The position numbers and the translations under genes were made by a program. The notes beneath the pieces were generated by a model, which ran no database searches, was not told where the DNA came from, and was given only the letters and a program-made list of their open reading frames with translations. Source: Oreocharis arfaki (lineage: Eukaryota; Chordata; Aves; Passeriformes; Paramythiidae). Taken from it: a stretch of 64,000 nt of DNA. Location of the stretch: assembly GCA_013398015.1 (NCBI GenBank), contig VZRR01008004.1:303702-367701 (forward strand), written 5' to 3'. Shown piece by piece: positions 13,081-25,985 of the stretch; position 1 is the stretch's first letter, and each line of letters begins with the position of its first letter.

Positions 13081-14420
13081 TGGCTGAAATCCCCTCATAA
13101 ACACAGCTCTCGATGAAGTTTGATTTATATAGCTCATGAAATCCTTCAGAGTCTGAAGTTAGGTTGTTTTTAAATACAGTGTTTATATTCAGAAGTTATA
13201 AATAGACTCTTCCTAAGCTTTTATCAGGAGATGAAATCTGTTGCTTTAGCTTTCTGCTAAAAAATTGAAGGTTGTTGCGGCAGTAGGTTGTTCATTATAT
13301 TTGCAATATTTTCTTTTTTCCTTTTTAATCTAGAAAGGGCATGTGTAGGACAAAGGCTTCTTGACATGCTCAGTAATTTAAATGATACTGGGATGAGCAT
13401 ACCTAGATTTTTATTTTTACTGAAATGCTGTTCAGTATAGCTAGAAGCTTTATTGTTGTTTTATTTTTCAACACATGCTGTATGCTCGTGTTTTAAAATG
13501 AAATTGGCATAATGGACCTAAAGGGGCAAAGCCTTTTTTGACCTTGCTGGAGTTGTCTGTGTGAAAGTAGCTGGAAAACAGAAACTGCAGGACAGGCTGA
13601 AAAAGCCTCAGATGAACTGTGCTTTTTCCTTTTTCTTCCCCTCCTCCTCCCCTGCCTTTTTGCCATGGATGACGATGAGGGAAGGGCTACTTCAGACAGC
13701 TCTGTCAGTGATGAATAGATGAATGAATTCTTAAATGTTCAGAACTTGCAACATGTGTTCCAGACCCTTCAGCACATGAGAGTCGCAAGATCTCAGCAAT
13801 GAGCTGAAGAATGCGCCGTGCCTGCTGCATTCGAGGAGCCCAGCATACCTCAGAGATAGCAGAAACAAAAGAATGTGTGACAGTATCTGAAGAATCTGAC
13901 AGTTGCTTCGTCTTGCAAAGGAGTAAAGGAATTTTTCAGAATTGGGAAAAATAAAATTTCTATGTTTTTTCGTAGTGAGATTTTTCTGTATTTTAGGTGC
14001 CAGTGTATCCTGTGTGCTCACAGTATTGCTTTTTTAGTTAGCGTGACTGTGTATTTTTTAAAGGAAATGTGACCTGGATTTTGTGAGCTTATTATACACA
14101 GTAAATGAAGGCAGCTGTTTTAGTTTACTGATCCCTTATAAGAGCTCAACTAAATTGAAATAAAGCAAAAATACGTGTGTATGGGATCTAAGTTAAATTC
14201 CACTCTTTGGCCTTACGTGGAGTCGTGGATTATTATTATATATTTGTAGGCAGTTGTGTGTATGAGGGGAATGAGACATCCAACCTTGAAAAGATTTAGG
14301 AAAGTCGAACAGATTTTTTCCAATGTGACCTGCTAAATCTGCCACAAAGAGGCAGGCAGAATTGCGTACAGATAGTCAGAGACTGTGGCTGCAGTTCTTC
14401 ATGACAGGCAAGTGAAAGAC
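13081..14420. other. Noncoding DNA between the CpG-rich block and the first exon
   Basis: Possible 5' leader or intron of the short isoform. It contains a pyrimidine-rich stretch at 13622-13660 (tttttcctttttcttcccctcctcctcccctgcc-like). No exon could be fixed. Confidence 0.4.
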
Positions 14421-14426
14421 CATGTC

Positions 14427-14436
14427 CTATTTTTAG
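14427..14436 (+). promoter_or_regulatory. MEF2 consensus site upstream of the first coding exon
   Basis: CTATTTTTAG matches the MEF2 consensus YTA(W4)TAR exactly and lies about 120 bases before the ATG at 14554. If transcription starts near 14450-14550 it would be a proximal promoter element. The immediate region has no CpG island and no clear TATA box. Confidence 0.35.
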
Positions 14437-14553
14437 CAAGTGGACGGAGGGTAAGTGGGAGGGGGGAAAAGTTTGAAAATAATGGACTTCTTTAACAGTT
14501 AGAGAGCAAAGCTAGCGAGAAGCAAGTGAGCTTTAGTGATCAGCAGTTGAAAT

Positions 14554-14592
14554 ATGGATGATTCAAGTATTCTTCGAAGAAGAGGGCTGCAG
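14554..14592 (+). CDS. MAST4: MAST4 short isoform, first coding exon (13 codons)
   Basis: The exon encodes MDDSSILRRRGLQ and ends exactly on a codon boundary (phase 0) at a strong donor, CAG|GTAAGTGT. The start is well fixed: an in-frame TGA lies at 14548-14550, the ATG has A at -3 and G at +4, and no other ATG precedes the donor. The peptide is the N-terminus I know from MAST3 (which begins MDESSLLRRRGLQ) and the equivalent short MAST4 form. These are microtubule-associated serine/threonine kinases with DUF1908, AGC kinase and PDZ domains, none of which lie in this window. It should splice over about 30.7 kb to the exon at 45274-45305. MAST3 is the alternative, but the next exon and the large AT-rich intron favour MAST4. 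The 5' end of the transcribed exon cannot be placed; a possible acceptor (ctttaacag) ends at 14498, so an upstream noncoding exon is possible. Confidence 0.85.
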
Positions 14593-16170
14593 GTAAGTGT
14601 AACTTCAGCCTTCTTTTATTTATTCTTCTGCTTGTAATGCTGACAGTCTCATAAAAATGCTGACAATTGTTTGGTGTAAATCAGGATGACTGAGTACATA
14701 ACAATGATATGAGAATTTGAGGTTTTCTCTTTTCACCTAGTGTATATTTTATAAATCAAAAGCAGGATTTTGTATACAGTCACAAAATAATTTTTTAATG
14801 TCTTGGATTATATCCAATAGTTTTTTGACTATTCCTATGGTAAGAAGTGAAGTGTAAACTATGAAGCTTACCTTATTTTTGGAACTTCACTTTTACAGAT
14901 ACATACAAAAATCTGTTACATGACTTGTCAGACTTGCCTCAGAGTAGCCATTTTACTTGAGCATTAATTAAGAATTAAATGTCAAAGCAGATTGAATGTT
15001 CTCCTTTTAGACATATGCTTCTTTATTGCTTCAAATGCACAGTAATCCAAAACCAGAATGCAATTCAACAATGCAAATAATATTTATATTTTGCTTTCAA
15101 CAACTATCATTGTTGAAATAAATACTCTAGTTTGTTTTGAACTCAAACATACTAGTGAAGTTTTATTTTGTGCTGGTGCTGTGGAAGTTGTATTCAGTTG
15201 CACTGGTATGACAAACAGTGATCCGTGCCAGTGTCAGTGGTGTGATAATTGCACTGATGCTTATGGAATAAAACTGCAGGAAGTGAGTGAGCTCCAAAAT
15301 CTTGTGTGAGATGGACAGGGAATAGATTTGTGCTTGAAAGCACCATATTCTTTTTTTTTTCCCCTTTGCATTTTAATGGGATGGGATATAGCCTATTACA
15401 TACTTGCTAGCATAAGTAATTGTTTATAGACCATGAACATTGCCTATTAAATTAACCATGCCTGTCCTATTGTTTAACTTCCTTTGAGGAAAATAAATTT
15501 ACTAGTTTAACATATTGCTATTCATACCTTGCTGATGCTTTAAGGCAATTACAAAGTAATTGTTGCCTTATGTGAATATATTCTACATCTCACCTTTTTA
15601 TATATATTTTTTTTTTTTGGCTAACTTATTAATGTTACTGTTATAATGTTAGATTGGCACAGTGTGCTGCGTATACCATGGTGACAGTGTATTAGGACAG
15701 TGCATTTCCTCATCATAAAATTAGCTGTATTTACTTTCTGTATAACTGAGTGTATAGGAATAAGTAAGATTGTTTGAGGGTGAATTTTTGGATAAACTGA
15801 TATTTATTTTTAATGCATTTTATTAGTCTGAGTTTCATAACCAAGAAGATTGTTTCTGACCACAGATAATCAAAGTTTTTTTCAAGGCATTTATTGCTTT
15901 TCTGAACCTAGAATTTCTTGGGGATGTTGTGTCTGTTTCATGTGTCAGGGAGTGGTTTTCATGGTGATTCTTCAGGGCAGTATTGGAAGAAGAAGGGAGG
16001 TTGGAGGAGCCCAAATGTCCACCAGTGTCAGCAGAAGACACTGCTGGGAATGAGAATGCATTTCCCTGGTTGAACTGTGTAGTATGGTGAAATTCCATCA
16101 TTTTGGTGGTCTTGAGTATTTACCGTCTGTATGTGGTGTCTGTCCACAGTTGGGTAGGTATGTGTAAATG

Positions 16171-16192
16171 CATATGCATATATATATATATA
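16171..16192. repeat. Short TA microsatellite
   Basis: catatgca followed by (TA)n; alternating purine-pyrimidine. Confidence 0.8.
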
Positions 16193-16549
16193 GGTGTAAT
16201 CAATATCTACATCAAAAATGCTTCAGGAGCTAAGAAAATAGGCTAGAAAGACATCAGGAAATAAGGCAGATGTCCAAAAGGAAGTTAATGGTAGATCTTT
16301 TTTTTTTTTCCTCACTGTGTATTGGAGTAGAATTTTTGGAAGAAATTGTGGCTTGGAAAAGTGACCATTTTATAGTCAATTTCATCTTTAAAAATCAGGG
16401 AAAATTAAAAAGCTGTTGGTGATTTGCCAAGGCAATATGTTTAATTACTTCCCTTGGAGAGCTGAGTGATACAAGTTTGGAAGGCCACCGATGAAAATTA
16501 GTTTCTTAACTCAAACTGGATTTTAAAATGAGCATCACTGCCCAAATTA

Positions 16550-16865
16550 GGTCCTCTAATGCAACCTCTCCACTCAAAGCAATGCTAATTCCAAAGTTAG
16601 ATCAGGTTGCTGAAGGACTTGTCCGGGCTGGTTTTGAGTATTTCTAGGGATGGAGGTTTTGCAGCCTTTTTTGGCACCTGTCCTGGTACTTAATCTTAAT
16701 TGTGTGCACTGTGAAAATCTTGTTTCCTCTGTGTTTCAATACCGGGCGCTTTCCAAATGCATGGACATGTTTTCCTCGTGCTTCCTTTTACCTCCATCAC
16801 CTGAAATACTTGTGATATCAACACTGTGATAACTTTATCTTCTTGGGCAGCTCTGTCAGCCCTGA
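16550..16865 (-). mobile_element. Old, diverged CR1-type LINE 3' fragment
   Basis: Segments such as gttagatcaggttgctgaag, ccgggctggttttgagtatt and ctagggatggag follow the order of the inverted CR1 3' region: DQVA..., the internal EI/QG block, then the stretch with gtgaaaatcttgtttcctc. It is much more diverged than the copy at 2467-2695 and has no terminal octamer repeats, so it is an older insertion. Edges are approximate. Confidence 0.7.
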
Positions 16866-19800
16866 GCCCTGCAGTAAATAGCTGTGGACAAGAGGGAGCA
16901 AATAACTTAAAGGAGCAGGAATGTTCCTACATGCAAAGTCAGTATAGTGGTACGTGGCCCTTCTGTATCCCCTTCTTTATTTGTTCAGTCTGCTTTTGCT
17001 GCATCCTGTTTGGTGCCACAAATTTGGTCTACGAATTTGTAGTGGTGAAATATGTGGAAATTTAAGGTGCAGGAGAAGCAAATCAGATTTTTCTGTGTAT
17101 ATGTAACTGTATATATTTGTAAATATACTCACACATATAGATAGCATGCTTGCAGTGTGATCTAGCTGTGCAGTAGTATTGAGAAAAGGCTGAGAAAGAG
17201 CTTCTAATGATGGAATATTCTTTTAATTTCTAGGCTTTAATTTTAGGTAATGAACTTGGACTTTTGACATAAATTACTGCCTAGGGACAGGTGCTAAGTG
17301 GTGGAGCTGTAAATGGTGGAGCTGTTGCTGCTGCACTGTGCAGAGACCTGTATTTGGATTTCTGAGTTATTTGGTGTTACATAAAATACATTGTGATGTA
17401 GCCACAAATGTTAGGAGGCTACCTAGGTTTGTTATTGTTCCCTGTACGTGTGTATCATTTGTTGTTGCTGGTATTTTAGTGCAGATCAAAACCAGTAGTA
17501 CCCAGTGAGTCCCTATGAAGATGAACTGGTATTTTGAACATCATCTTGTACTAGAAAATGGTGGGGTTTTTTGGTTTCTTTTGCACTGCAGGAGCTGATG
17601 CATGTGTGCTTTTACTCTTCTCACACATGCAAGAAATTGGAGTTACTGTCCCCAAAATCTTGGGGAGTAAATGCAAGTAGGAAAAGTAATGGAGAATGTG
17701 ATATTACAAATTTCAGATACTTGTACGGATCTTATATTCTGCATTTATGATATATGAGCACTATTCAGATGTAGTTGGACATTATCACCACAGTTCCCTG
17801 CATCCATCTTTTCCTACAGTGTGATAGCTCCCTTTCATTTTCTGCTGAAATTTGGCCTGAGTTCAACTAGGTAATTGACTTTGTGGGACCACTTTTGTGC
17901 TGGTTTCAGTGGAGATCTGAAAGACAAATTGCATCACAGGACTTGAATGTGCTTATCTTGGCTAGTGTTACTACTGCACAACATGTTTGGCTAAAATATA
18001 ATATATATAAAAAACTGTGCCCCCCACCCCACCAGAAGAAGGATTCATTAATTTTAAAGATAAATCTAACATTTTCCTCCTGGGGGCAGGGGGGAAGTAG
18101 GGCGTGGAGAGTATAATCTCAGAGTATTTGGTGGACTTGTTCTTGAGCTGATTTATTTCACTTCAAGGACTGAGCACTTTTTTGTTTTGTTCTACAGGGA
18201 AAGGGAATCGGAAATTCAGTGGAAACTCTAAGTTTCAATATATTTAACAAGAGAAGGCTGACTGTACCATGCAGTTTAAGCCTTCTCTGGCACGTCTTTG
18301 GCCATAATTTAGAGACCCTGAAACTTGTTATGATCTTCAGTTTTGTCTCCTAAAGAGTATCTTTTAGAATTATTGAAGAAATTTTTTGCTGGCTACAAAG
18401 CTCGTTACAAAAATCTGTTAAAAATACTGTTAGTAAGAATGTTGCTTTTTACAGTACTTTTATAAAAAGTTGAAAGTAGAAATTGCTCTGTAAAGGAATG
18501 TAAGTTGTTTCCGGAGAAGGTAGACTATGAATGGGACTCAAAATTTGATTTTTCTATACTGCTTTTAAAAAGTTTTGAAATATATATAACTAAATAATTA
18601 GTATCTCCATTTTAAACTGAAGGTTAACTCTGTAAGTTTAGCATGAAAATACATGCATAAATGCACATGTAAAGATCTTCAGATGTTATGAGTCGCCTGG
18701 ATTTGAGTTTTTGGAGCTGTGTGCTACAGGGGAGCCTGCTATGGGAAATATATTAACAAGACTTATTTTATACTGCTCACAGATTTACCAGGAACATAAC
18801 TGAACCCACAGGTCAGATATCTGATGAAGAGCTTCCAACAGTGATGATGTATGCAGTCACCACTTACACTGACATCTGAGGAAGAGGTGATAACATGAGA
18901 AGATAAATAAAAATGATTTATTCAGATACTGAAGTTTTAAACTCATCTTGGGATACCAGAAAGTGCATGCCAGTTTTCTTTTTAAAAATATTAGTTAAAG
19001 AAAAGTAATATTTTAAGGTTAACTACCCAAAGAAGCAAGATTTACGTTCAGGCTTGGTTCCTGTTCTCTCAGTAAATTTTCAACACCTGAAATTAATTAA
19101 AAAGATAGTCTAAGTTCTTTATCTTCTGTGAAAATTAGCATCTGAGAGGAGGAGTGGGGTCTGCATTGATGTTACTGGTGTGGAGAAGGGAAATGACCTT
19201 GCTCTTGTACAGAGGTTGATGGCTGTGGGTGCCCAGACTGTGTGGGCAATGTGCTCTATTTTCTGCTGAGGACGAGAATTGGGGAACACTGGCTACAGGA
19301 GAATGGTTGCTAGAATTCATTGGCTAGATCAGTCATAAGCAACTTGTTTTGACTAAAGTCAGTGGGAAAAAACTGTGGAGTTTTATTATATGAGTCTATT
19401 TTAATCTTCTGCTGGGATGCTGTGTGTTACCGCATGGGAAAATGGATTGTTGTGAAGTCTGTGAGTACATTACATCTCGTTGTAGGACTGAGGATTCGTG
19501 CTCAGATGGGTGTGAAGCCTTTTGGGTTTCTGGTGGGTGTCTTCTGAGCATGTGAGCTTTCCCACTGGTTTGATTTTTCGGGATTGGTGCTTGTGGTCCA
19601 CTTGGCAATGGAGTAGGAAAGAGAACCAAATTCGGGGAGCGTATGCTTCTGGCATTCACTTTGGAGACACTAGAAAATATACCAAGGGAAAAATGTGAAC
19701 CCTTGTCAGAATAAAAAGTCCTTCAAATATGGACAAGGATAAAAGGTTAAATGGTTTGCTCAGGCAGAAAAGATGGCATTTAGCTGCTGTCTTCAGGGTA

Positions 19801-20562
19801 TTGTTAAATTGGTCTGATAATTTGCTGTAGTTATGCTTAAATAAGTGCTTTCAGTTTGTCAGTAAGGACTTTGCGAATGCTTGTTTTGCTGAACTAAACA
19901 TTTTATTTTCAGGCTGTGAGAAAAGATAAAAATACCAGTAATTAATTCTACTACTTCAGGAAGAAAGGTTTTGTTAGCAGGTGACTGCATGAACGAATGG
20001 ATCTATGTGTGTGTGAATCTGAGCCTAAGGAAATGTTGGATAGAAGGATTCTTCCCAAAGATAAACAGTAATATCTGTTTCATACATTTCATTGGCTTGA
20101 ACGTGTCAGATAGACTCGCTTGTTGCCATGAATGGTGTTTGCTGCTGCTGCTGCTCGTGACAGGGGTTGCTGTGTACAGAGTGGGAGTGTTTCTCCTCCT
20201 CACCATCAGCCACTTGGCGTGATTCACTGGTGTTAATATCGCTGCATTTTGTGCTTGCTTAATGCTGGAAATCCCAAATCTTAAAGGGAAACCAGTTCTC
20301 CAGCCTAGCAACATAACATAATGCTGCCATGCTGCAAGGCTGGTGTTTAATCTGCTTATCTTTAATAGTCTTCACTGCTTACACAGACCCACTTACCTCT
20401 TTAATGAGAAGAAATGTCCTGCAGTGAGGCAGTGTGTATTTTGCTGCTAGGCTTATGTCATCAGCTTGGAAGTTGAAATTGGTTAGAGCACTTTTTTATT
20501 TTCCTGTCAGTTCTGTTGGTTATGGTGCCTCTTCAGTTTCTCAAATACATTGAAAGCTGGTG

Positions 20563-20591
20563 TTTTTGTTTTGTTTTGTTTTGTTTTTTTT
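20563..20591. repeat. (TTTTG)n simple repeat
   Basis: Four tttg/ttttg units followed by a T run. No poly-A retroposon body is recognisable next to it. Confidence 0.8.
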
Positions 20592-23500
20592 AGTAAAAGG
20601 AAACCTAATTAAAAGGTGCCAAGTGAAAAAATCTGATTTTGAAAAACTATGGCTATTGATTGGGAGAAGGTAGTCCTCTTGTATTTCCAAGGGATAAATA
20701 CCAATTATCTATGCATTCTGAATATTTGTAAATTGTGGATAGTAGTCACAAAAATGACAAAAAATGTGTTAGGAGTAGCAGTATTTTAGTAACACCTAGA
20801 AAAGGCTCTCTAAAATGTCAAGAGACATTTAAAGTCAATTGTAAGTATGTAACAGTATTTCCCATGTGATTTATCGGTTGGTCCTCTTTTATTTCGTATT
20901 AAATTGCTTTACCCAAGCCATTAGTATTTATCTTATCTGTAGAAGGTATGGGATTTTACCATTTCTGGGATCAAGTTTTTCTTTTTTTGTTTCAAGGATC
21001 AAGAATGAGATCCAGTAAAAACTATTAAGTTGTTTCAGATTTTGATGGTCTTTATTCTAACATTCAGCCTTACTCTCCATAACTGTTCACCCGTATCAAT
21101 TTTACTGGTCTTTGTGAAGGTAATAAGGCCTATTTTTCTATATATCCTGGCATGTTGTCTGCTGTGGGCCTTTGGGTGAAGTGCTGTACTGCAGGCATGT
21201 CATAATGTAGTGAATTAAGGATTTAACTCTTCCACTTTCTATGCAGAACGCTTCCTGACATGGTCATTGCTGTCCTTTGAATGAATTTCTTATTTCTTAA
21301 ATAAATAATTGCATTTATGGTTTTGTATTGGTTTTCTTTGGAGATGAGATATATGTATAGATCTTTAAAATCTGGGGTTTGGAGTTATCAGCATGTCATC
21401 TGTGAATACATTCTCTGTATGGAAAGTGGTTCAGCTTTGTTTTTACCTGGTCAGATCTATAAATGACTAATTTTGCTAACAGCAATGCTCCCTTTAAATC
21501 AAATTGTTAAAGCACAACAGATACTTTTGTAGCCAAATGTTGCTCTTTTCAAAATGCTCTTGGCTATTAGTGTGATAAAATCATGTTTGGAATGAGGATG
21601 AATATAAATATTACCTATTGTACGGCACAGCTTAAACAACTGTAACCTGATATAATTACTTTTAAATTACTTTCCTCAAAAGATGAAAATATTAATTAGT
21701 TTTGACATTTATCACTTGTTTTACATCAGCATAGGCTAATAAATGTCACTTGTACTGCCAGCCAAAAAAAAAGAAATGATATCACGTGTCACTGGGGTAG
21801 GTTGGTGTTTTCTGTGAAAAAGGCCCTTTCTGCTCCACTGGTCCGTGAGCTGTGGCTTGTTCATGCTGGTGATGACTCCAGGCTGCAGTGCTCTGAAATG
21901 GAGCAAGCCAAGCCCGTGGCCATCACTTCCCAGCAAATCTGTGGCCCTGAGAGTGTTTCAAAGTGCTTCCAGTATTGCACTATTTTTTTTCCTTAGGTAC
22001 ATGTAGCGATCTCCTTTTAAAAATGGGTGTTGTTTGGCTTTATTTTTCATAATTATGGAGAACAATTTGGCCGAGGTGAAAGAATGTGTGCTGACTGGTA
22101 GAGGGATCCCCTTGGGGGGCTAATTGTGAGGTGCCTGTTGGGAGGCAATTAGGATCTTAAAAAACCTAAACAACGGGGATAAATTTAAAGGCTGGAGGAA
22201 TGGATTGTGGTGAGCTACAGGCAAGAAAAAGATTGGAGGTGACTTAAACAGGGACATGAGTGATTTTACATTTGAGATTGATTTCAGGTTACGAAGGCTG
22301 TGGGCTGACAGTTTATTCTCTCTAATGGTCCCCAGTCATTTGCTGTTTGTTTTTCTAGCTTTTATCTTTTCCTCTTTCAAATGGGAATGCCAGGCAGCTT
22401 CCTGTTCTGAGTTTGTTGACTGTTTTGGTAGGGCCTACCTTAAAACTCCGTGGACCAAATTTAAACCTGGCAGTTCTGTTGCACTTTGTCTCGAAACAAT
22501 TATTTATGAAATAGCACCCAAAACTTCTTGTACTGAAATGGGCAAATATTAAAGTTTTTTAAAAAATAATTTTATAATCTAGGGTAGTTTTGCTGTGTGC
22601 TGGTCACTGCGTGCTGGTAAATTTTGAGAGTTTGACAGTGCCGAGCTGGTATTTTTCTTCCAAAGTGGCTACCATGAAGAAAGCCCCTCAGGGACATGAG
22701 GCTACCGTAGACCTTCAGAAAGCAATGTTGTGCTTGATTAAGTTTAGACAGATGATGGAGTGATGTAGTAAAATCATTTTTGTTAAGGCATAATACAACA
22801 TAGAATCCAGTGTAGTACCATTGGGACTGATAAAAATGAAATACTAAAGAAAAACCATGCCCTTACATACAGCTTTCAGCAGCAGCTGCAATAGGTGTAA
22901 TTTAGTTGTGTGGTGCTGGGAACATAATATTGATTTACCATGAATCAAGAGAAATAGCTTGTACCTTGCCTGGCTGTATGGATTGCAGCAATCTTGGGGA
23001 AACCAGTTACCTAAAAGTGGTGCTGTAACAGAATCCCTTCTTTTTGATAGTGGTGGGGAGGCGATTATAGCCAGGTGAAAAATCCAGTTACATGTCTAAA
23101 TGGGGGGGCGAGAGGTCCTTATGTGCTGTTGCTGGGATGGGAATTGCCAATTTTCCATGTACTTAACTCACACTTTTTGAAAAGAACGATTTCTTGAAAG
23201 CAATCCCTTGCATAACTTGCATAGAATTGAAAGCAGTGGAATGAGAGGGGCTTGGGGTAGATCTTGCCTTGCATTACTTGCACGAATAACTTCATCTGGC
23301 TGTGTGGCGCTTGTGTACCACAAGATAAAGATATTTTTTCTCTGTTTAAAAAAATACCAACCAAAATACCATTTGAGGTAAAGTTGCAGTGACTTCAGAG
23401 AAGGTCAGTCTGGTCACTGTGCCTTTTAAGTTCATTCTGGGAGGCAGTAGTTCTCTTGGTCTTTAATAAGAGAGTTACTGGATGAAGTGATTACTGTTTG

Positions 23501-25414
23501 TTGTTTATGTTTTTTGGCAGACGATGTAGTGCTACCAAAGAGTTTTACTAACTTCACCTTTCAACCAGAAACAGCTGTATTATCTTATTGTTTGAGAGAT
23601 TGGTGTATAGCTTTCATTCATTTACCCCTTAATCCTCAGGTGACCTAGTTTATCCTGAAATAAGATGGCTTTAAATACCCTTGACATAAACCCTGATATT
23701 TGAAACAAAGCAGTCCAGTATTGGTGTCTTGGGTCTCTTTATGTGCTCATGACTAGTATCAGATGAAAGTGAGTATTTCAAGAAACAACTACCTTTTTTT
23801 TTTTTTTGTTTTGAGCATAAAAAAATTCTCTATTGTAGGCAAATTAAAGCTTTGTCACAAGAGGGCTTTGCCTCCCTCCCCTCGTTATTCCTCATTTATC
23901 CTTATGCCAGATCTCAGTTGTTCCACAGGTGAAGTCAGACAGGACTGTGCATATTCAATAATGGGACTCAAAAGGAGGTTTCATGCTCAAGTTCCTTCTG
24001 TTTTCTGAAAACTTTAGAGTGTAACAACCATCATCTCAATATTCTCTGCTTTTCTTTCAGGAAGTGAGCTTGATTAGAGGGCTGCTAAATTAACGTCAGC
24101 AGGGTGCATTGTGAAAATAAAACCCGACCGCTTTAGAGCAGAAGGGATGTTTTAAATGGAATGCTTGCCTTTTTTTTTGTCCCCAGCTAGCAACCTCAAT
24201 TTCTCCCCGAGTATACTTGGTGAAGAATTAGTGCTTCCAAACTCCTAGAAGGCAGATTTCAGAAGGCATTAAAATGATTCCTGTTGGTATTTCAAGAGCC
24301 CCCCCTGCTCTCTTGGAAAAAACCCAAAACAAAACCCAAAAAATTAAACCAGCAAGATAGTTAGCTGTAAAAATAAAAGCAGGCCACCTTTGTACCTGGA
24401 CTGGGTTTTTGGGTGTTTGCTGAAGGTTCTTATGGGAATGGTTGATTTGGCTTTTGTTAATTTTATAGAAAAAGAGATGAACAAACCCTGTTTGTTTTCA
24501 GGAGCCAGTGACAGGCATAAATTACATTGGTCTTGTGTGGAATAAGTTATGGTTAGGATGGGGAAGGATGGCTGAACAAAATATAGGTGAAAGCTGCTCA
24601 AACAGTTTGGGATGCTGAGTTAGTTCTGATAGAACACTCAAATGGAATTCCTATTTAATATTTGTGTAACAAGCAGGTTTATGGAGTATATTTTGCTACA
24701 CAAAGGCAGGGGAGAAAAACCTCTTTGCCACTTTTCATCTTGGATGTGTGCCAATTTAAAAAAAGCAAAAATAGAATAAAATCCTGTTATTAGTGTAGCA
24801 GATCATGATTGATAGTTGTTATGGCTAGAAATTGGTTTTAAGCACTGTATTTTGTAACAGCTTGAGCAATATTATAGGCTTTTACTTAACATGCCTCTCT
24901 TAAAGTCTTGTTTCTGCTCTCACACTTTTTCAAACATGCAGTGAGATATATTTGGACAAGATATATATTTTTCATCTGTTTGAAATAACGTTCGCTTTAC
25001 TGTTCAATAATCAGCCCTCTTTTTTTCCCCACTGAATCTACCATTTGTTATTTTAGTTCTAAACTGCTTCATAGCAGCCGGAAAACCATAACAAAACAGA
25101 AAATGAAAACTGAAGAAGACAGAAGAATTTGTAAATATATTTGAAGTTGTAGTAAAAAACTGTGTTTAATTCCTTGAATGGAGTAAAGAGTTTTCCAAAT
25201 GGAGGGCATCTTAAAGGTTTGTACTTAGAAAATGTAGCCAAAGGAGTCATAGTAGCTCTAAAGATCATAAAATACGGCTGAGAGAGCAATAAGGTAGAGA
25301 TAAACATTCATAGCATTTGAGCATGATATTAGTTTTTAAAGGTTAAAATTTTAAATAAAATTCAGAGGGAATCTTGTTTAATTAAAATAAAGGTTGTGTG
25401 AGAAAAATGAATGT

Positions 25415-25985
25415 CGAAATAGATGTTGCACTCAGAGTTGTGGTCAATGGCTTGATGTCCAAGTGGAGACCAGCGATGAGGGGTTTCCTCAGGGGTTGGT
25501 ATTGGGACTGACACTGTTTAACAGCTTTGTTGGTGACATTGGATTGAGTCACCCTCAGCGAGTTTTCTGGTGGCACCATGCTGAGTGGTGTGGGTGACAC
25601 GCTGGAGGGAAGCGGTGCCATCCAGAGGCACCTGGACATGTGTCAGAAATGGGCCTGTGTGAACCTCATGAAGTTCAACAAGGCCAGGTGCGAGGTCCTG
25701 AGCATGTGTTGGGGCAACCCCAAGCACAGATCCAGGCTGGGGATGAACAGAGGGAGAGCAGCCCTGCTGAGGACTTGGGGATGCTCGTGGGTAACAGGCT
25801 GGACGTGCCCCAGACGTGGGTACTCCCAGCCCAGAAAGCCAAATGTGTCCTGGGCTGCATCCAAAGCACTGTGGGCAGCAGGGGAGGGAGGGAATTCTTC
25901 CTCTCTGCTTTGCTCTGGTGAGACCCACCTGGAGCTCTGTGTCTAGCTCTGGGGTCTCCAGCGCAGGAGGGACATGGCGCTGTTA
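25415..25985 (+). mobile_element. CR1 LINE ORF2 reverse-transcriptase fragment (inactive)
   Basis: The sense-strand translation follows CR1 reverse transcriptase: VQVETSDEGFPQGLVLGLTL (the PQGSVLGP motif), then FVGDI, then LSGVGDTLEG, WACVNLMKFNKARCEVL and GNPKHRSRLG, ending near the HLELCV (PHLEYCVQ) region. Three points show it is dead. The catalytic FADD box reads FSGG at 25563-25574, so both metal-binding aspartates are lost. The reading frame shifts more than once. Both ends are truncated, and there is no 3' terminal repeat, so truncation or later deletion removed the tail. Confidence 0.93.

Noticed and set aside
25518..25928. 136-codon minus-strand open frame and overlapping frames
   Set aside because: These are antisense shadows of the CR1 reverse-transcriptase relic, which is clearly on the + strand.
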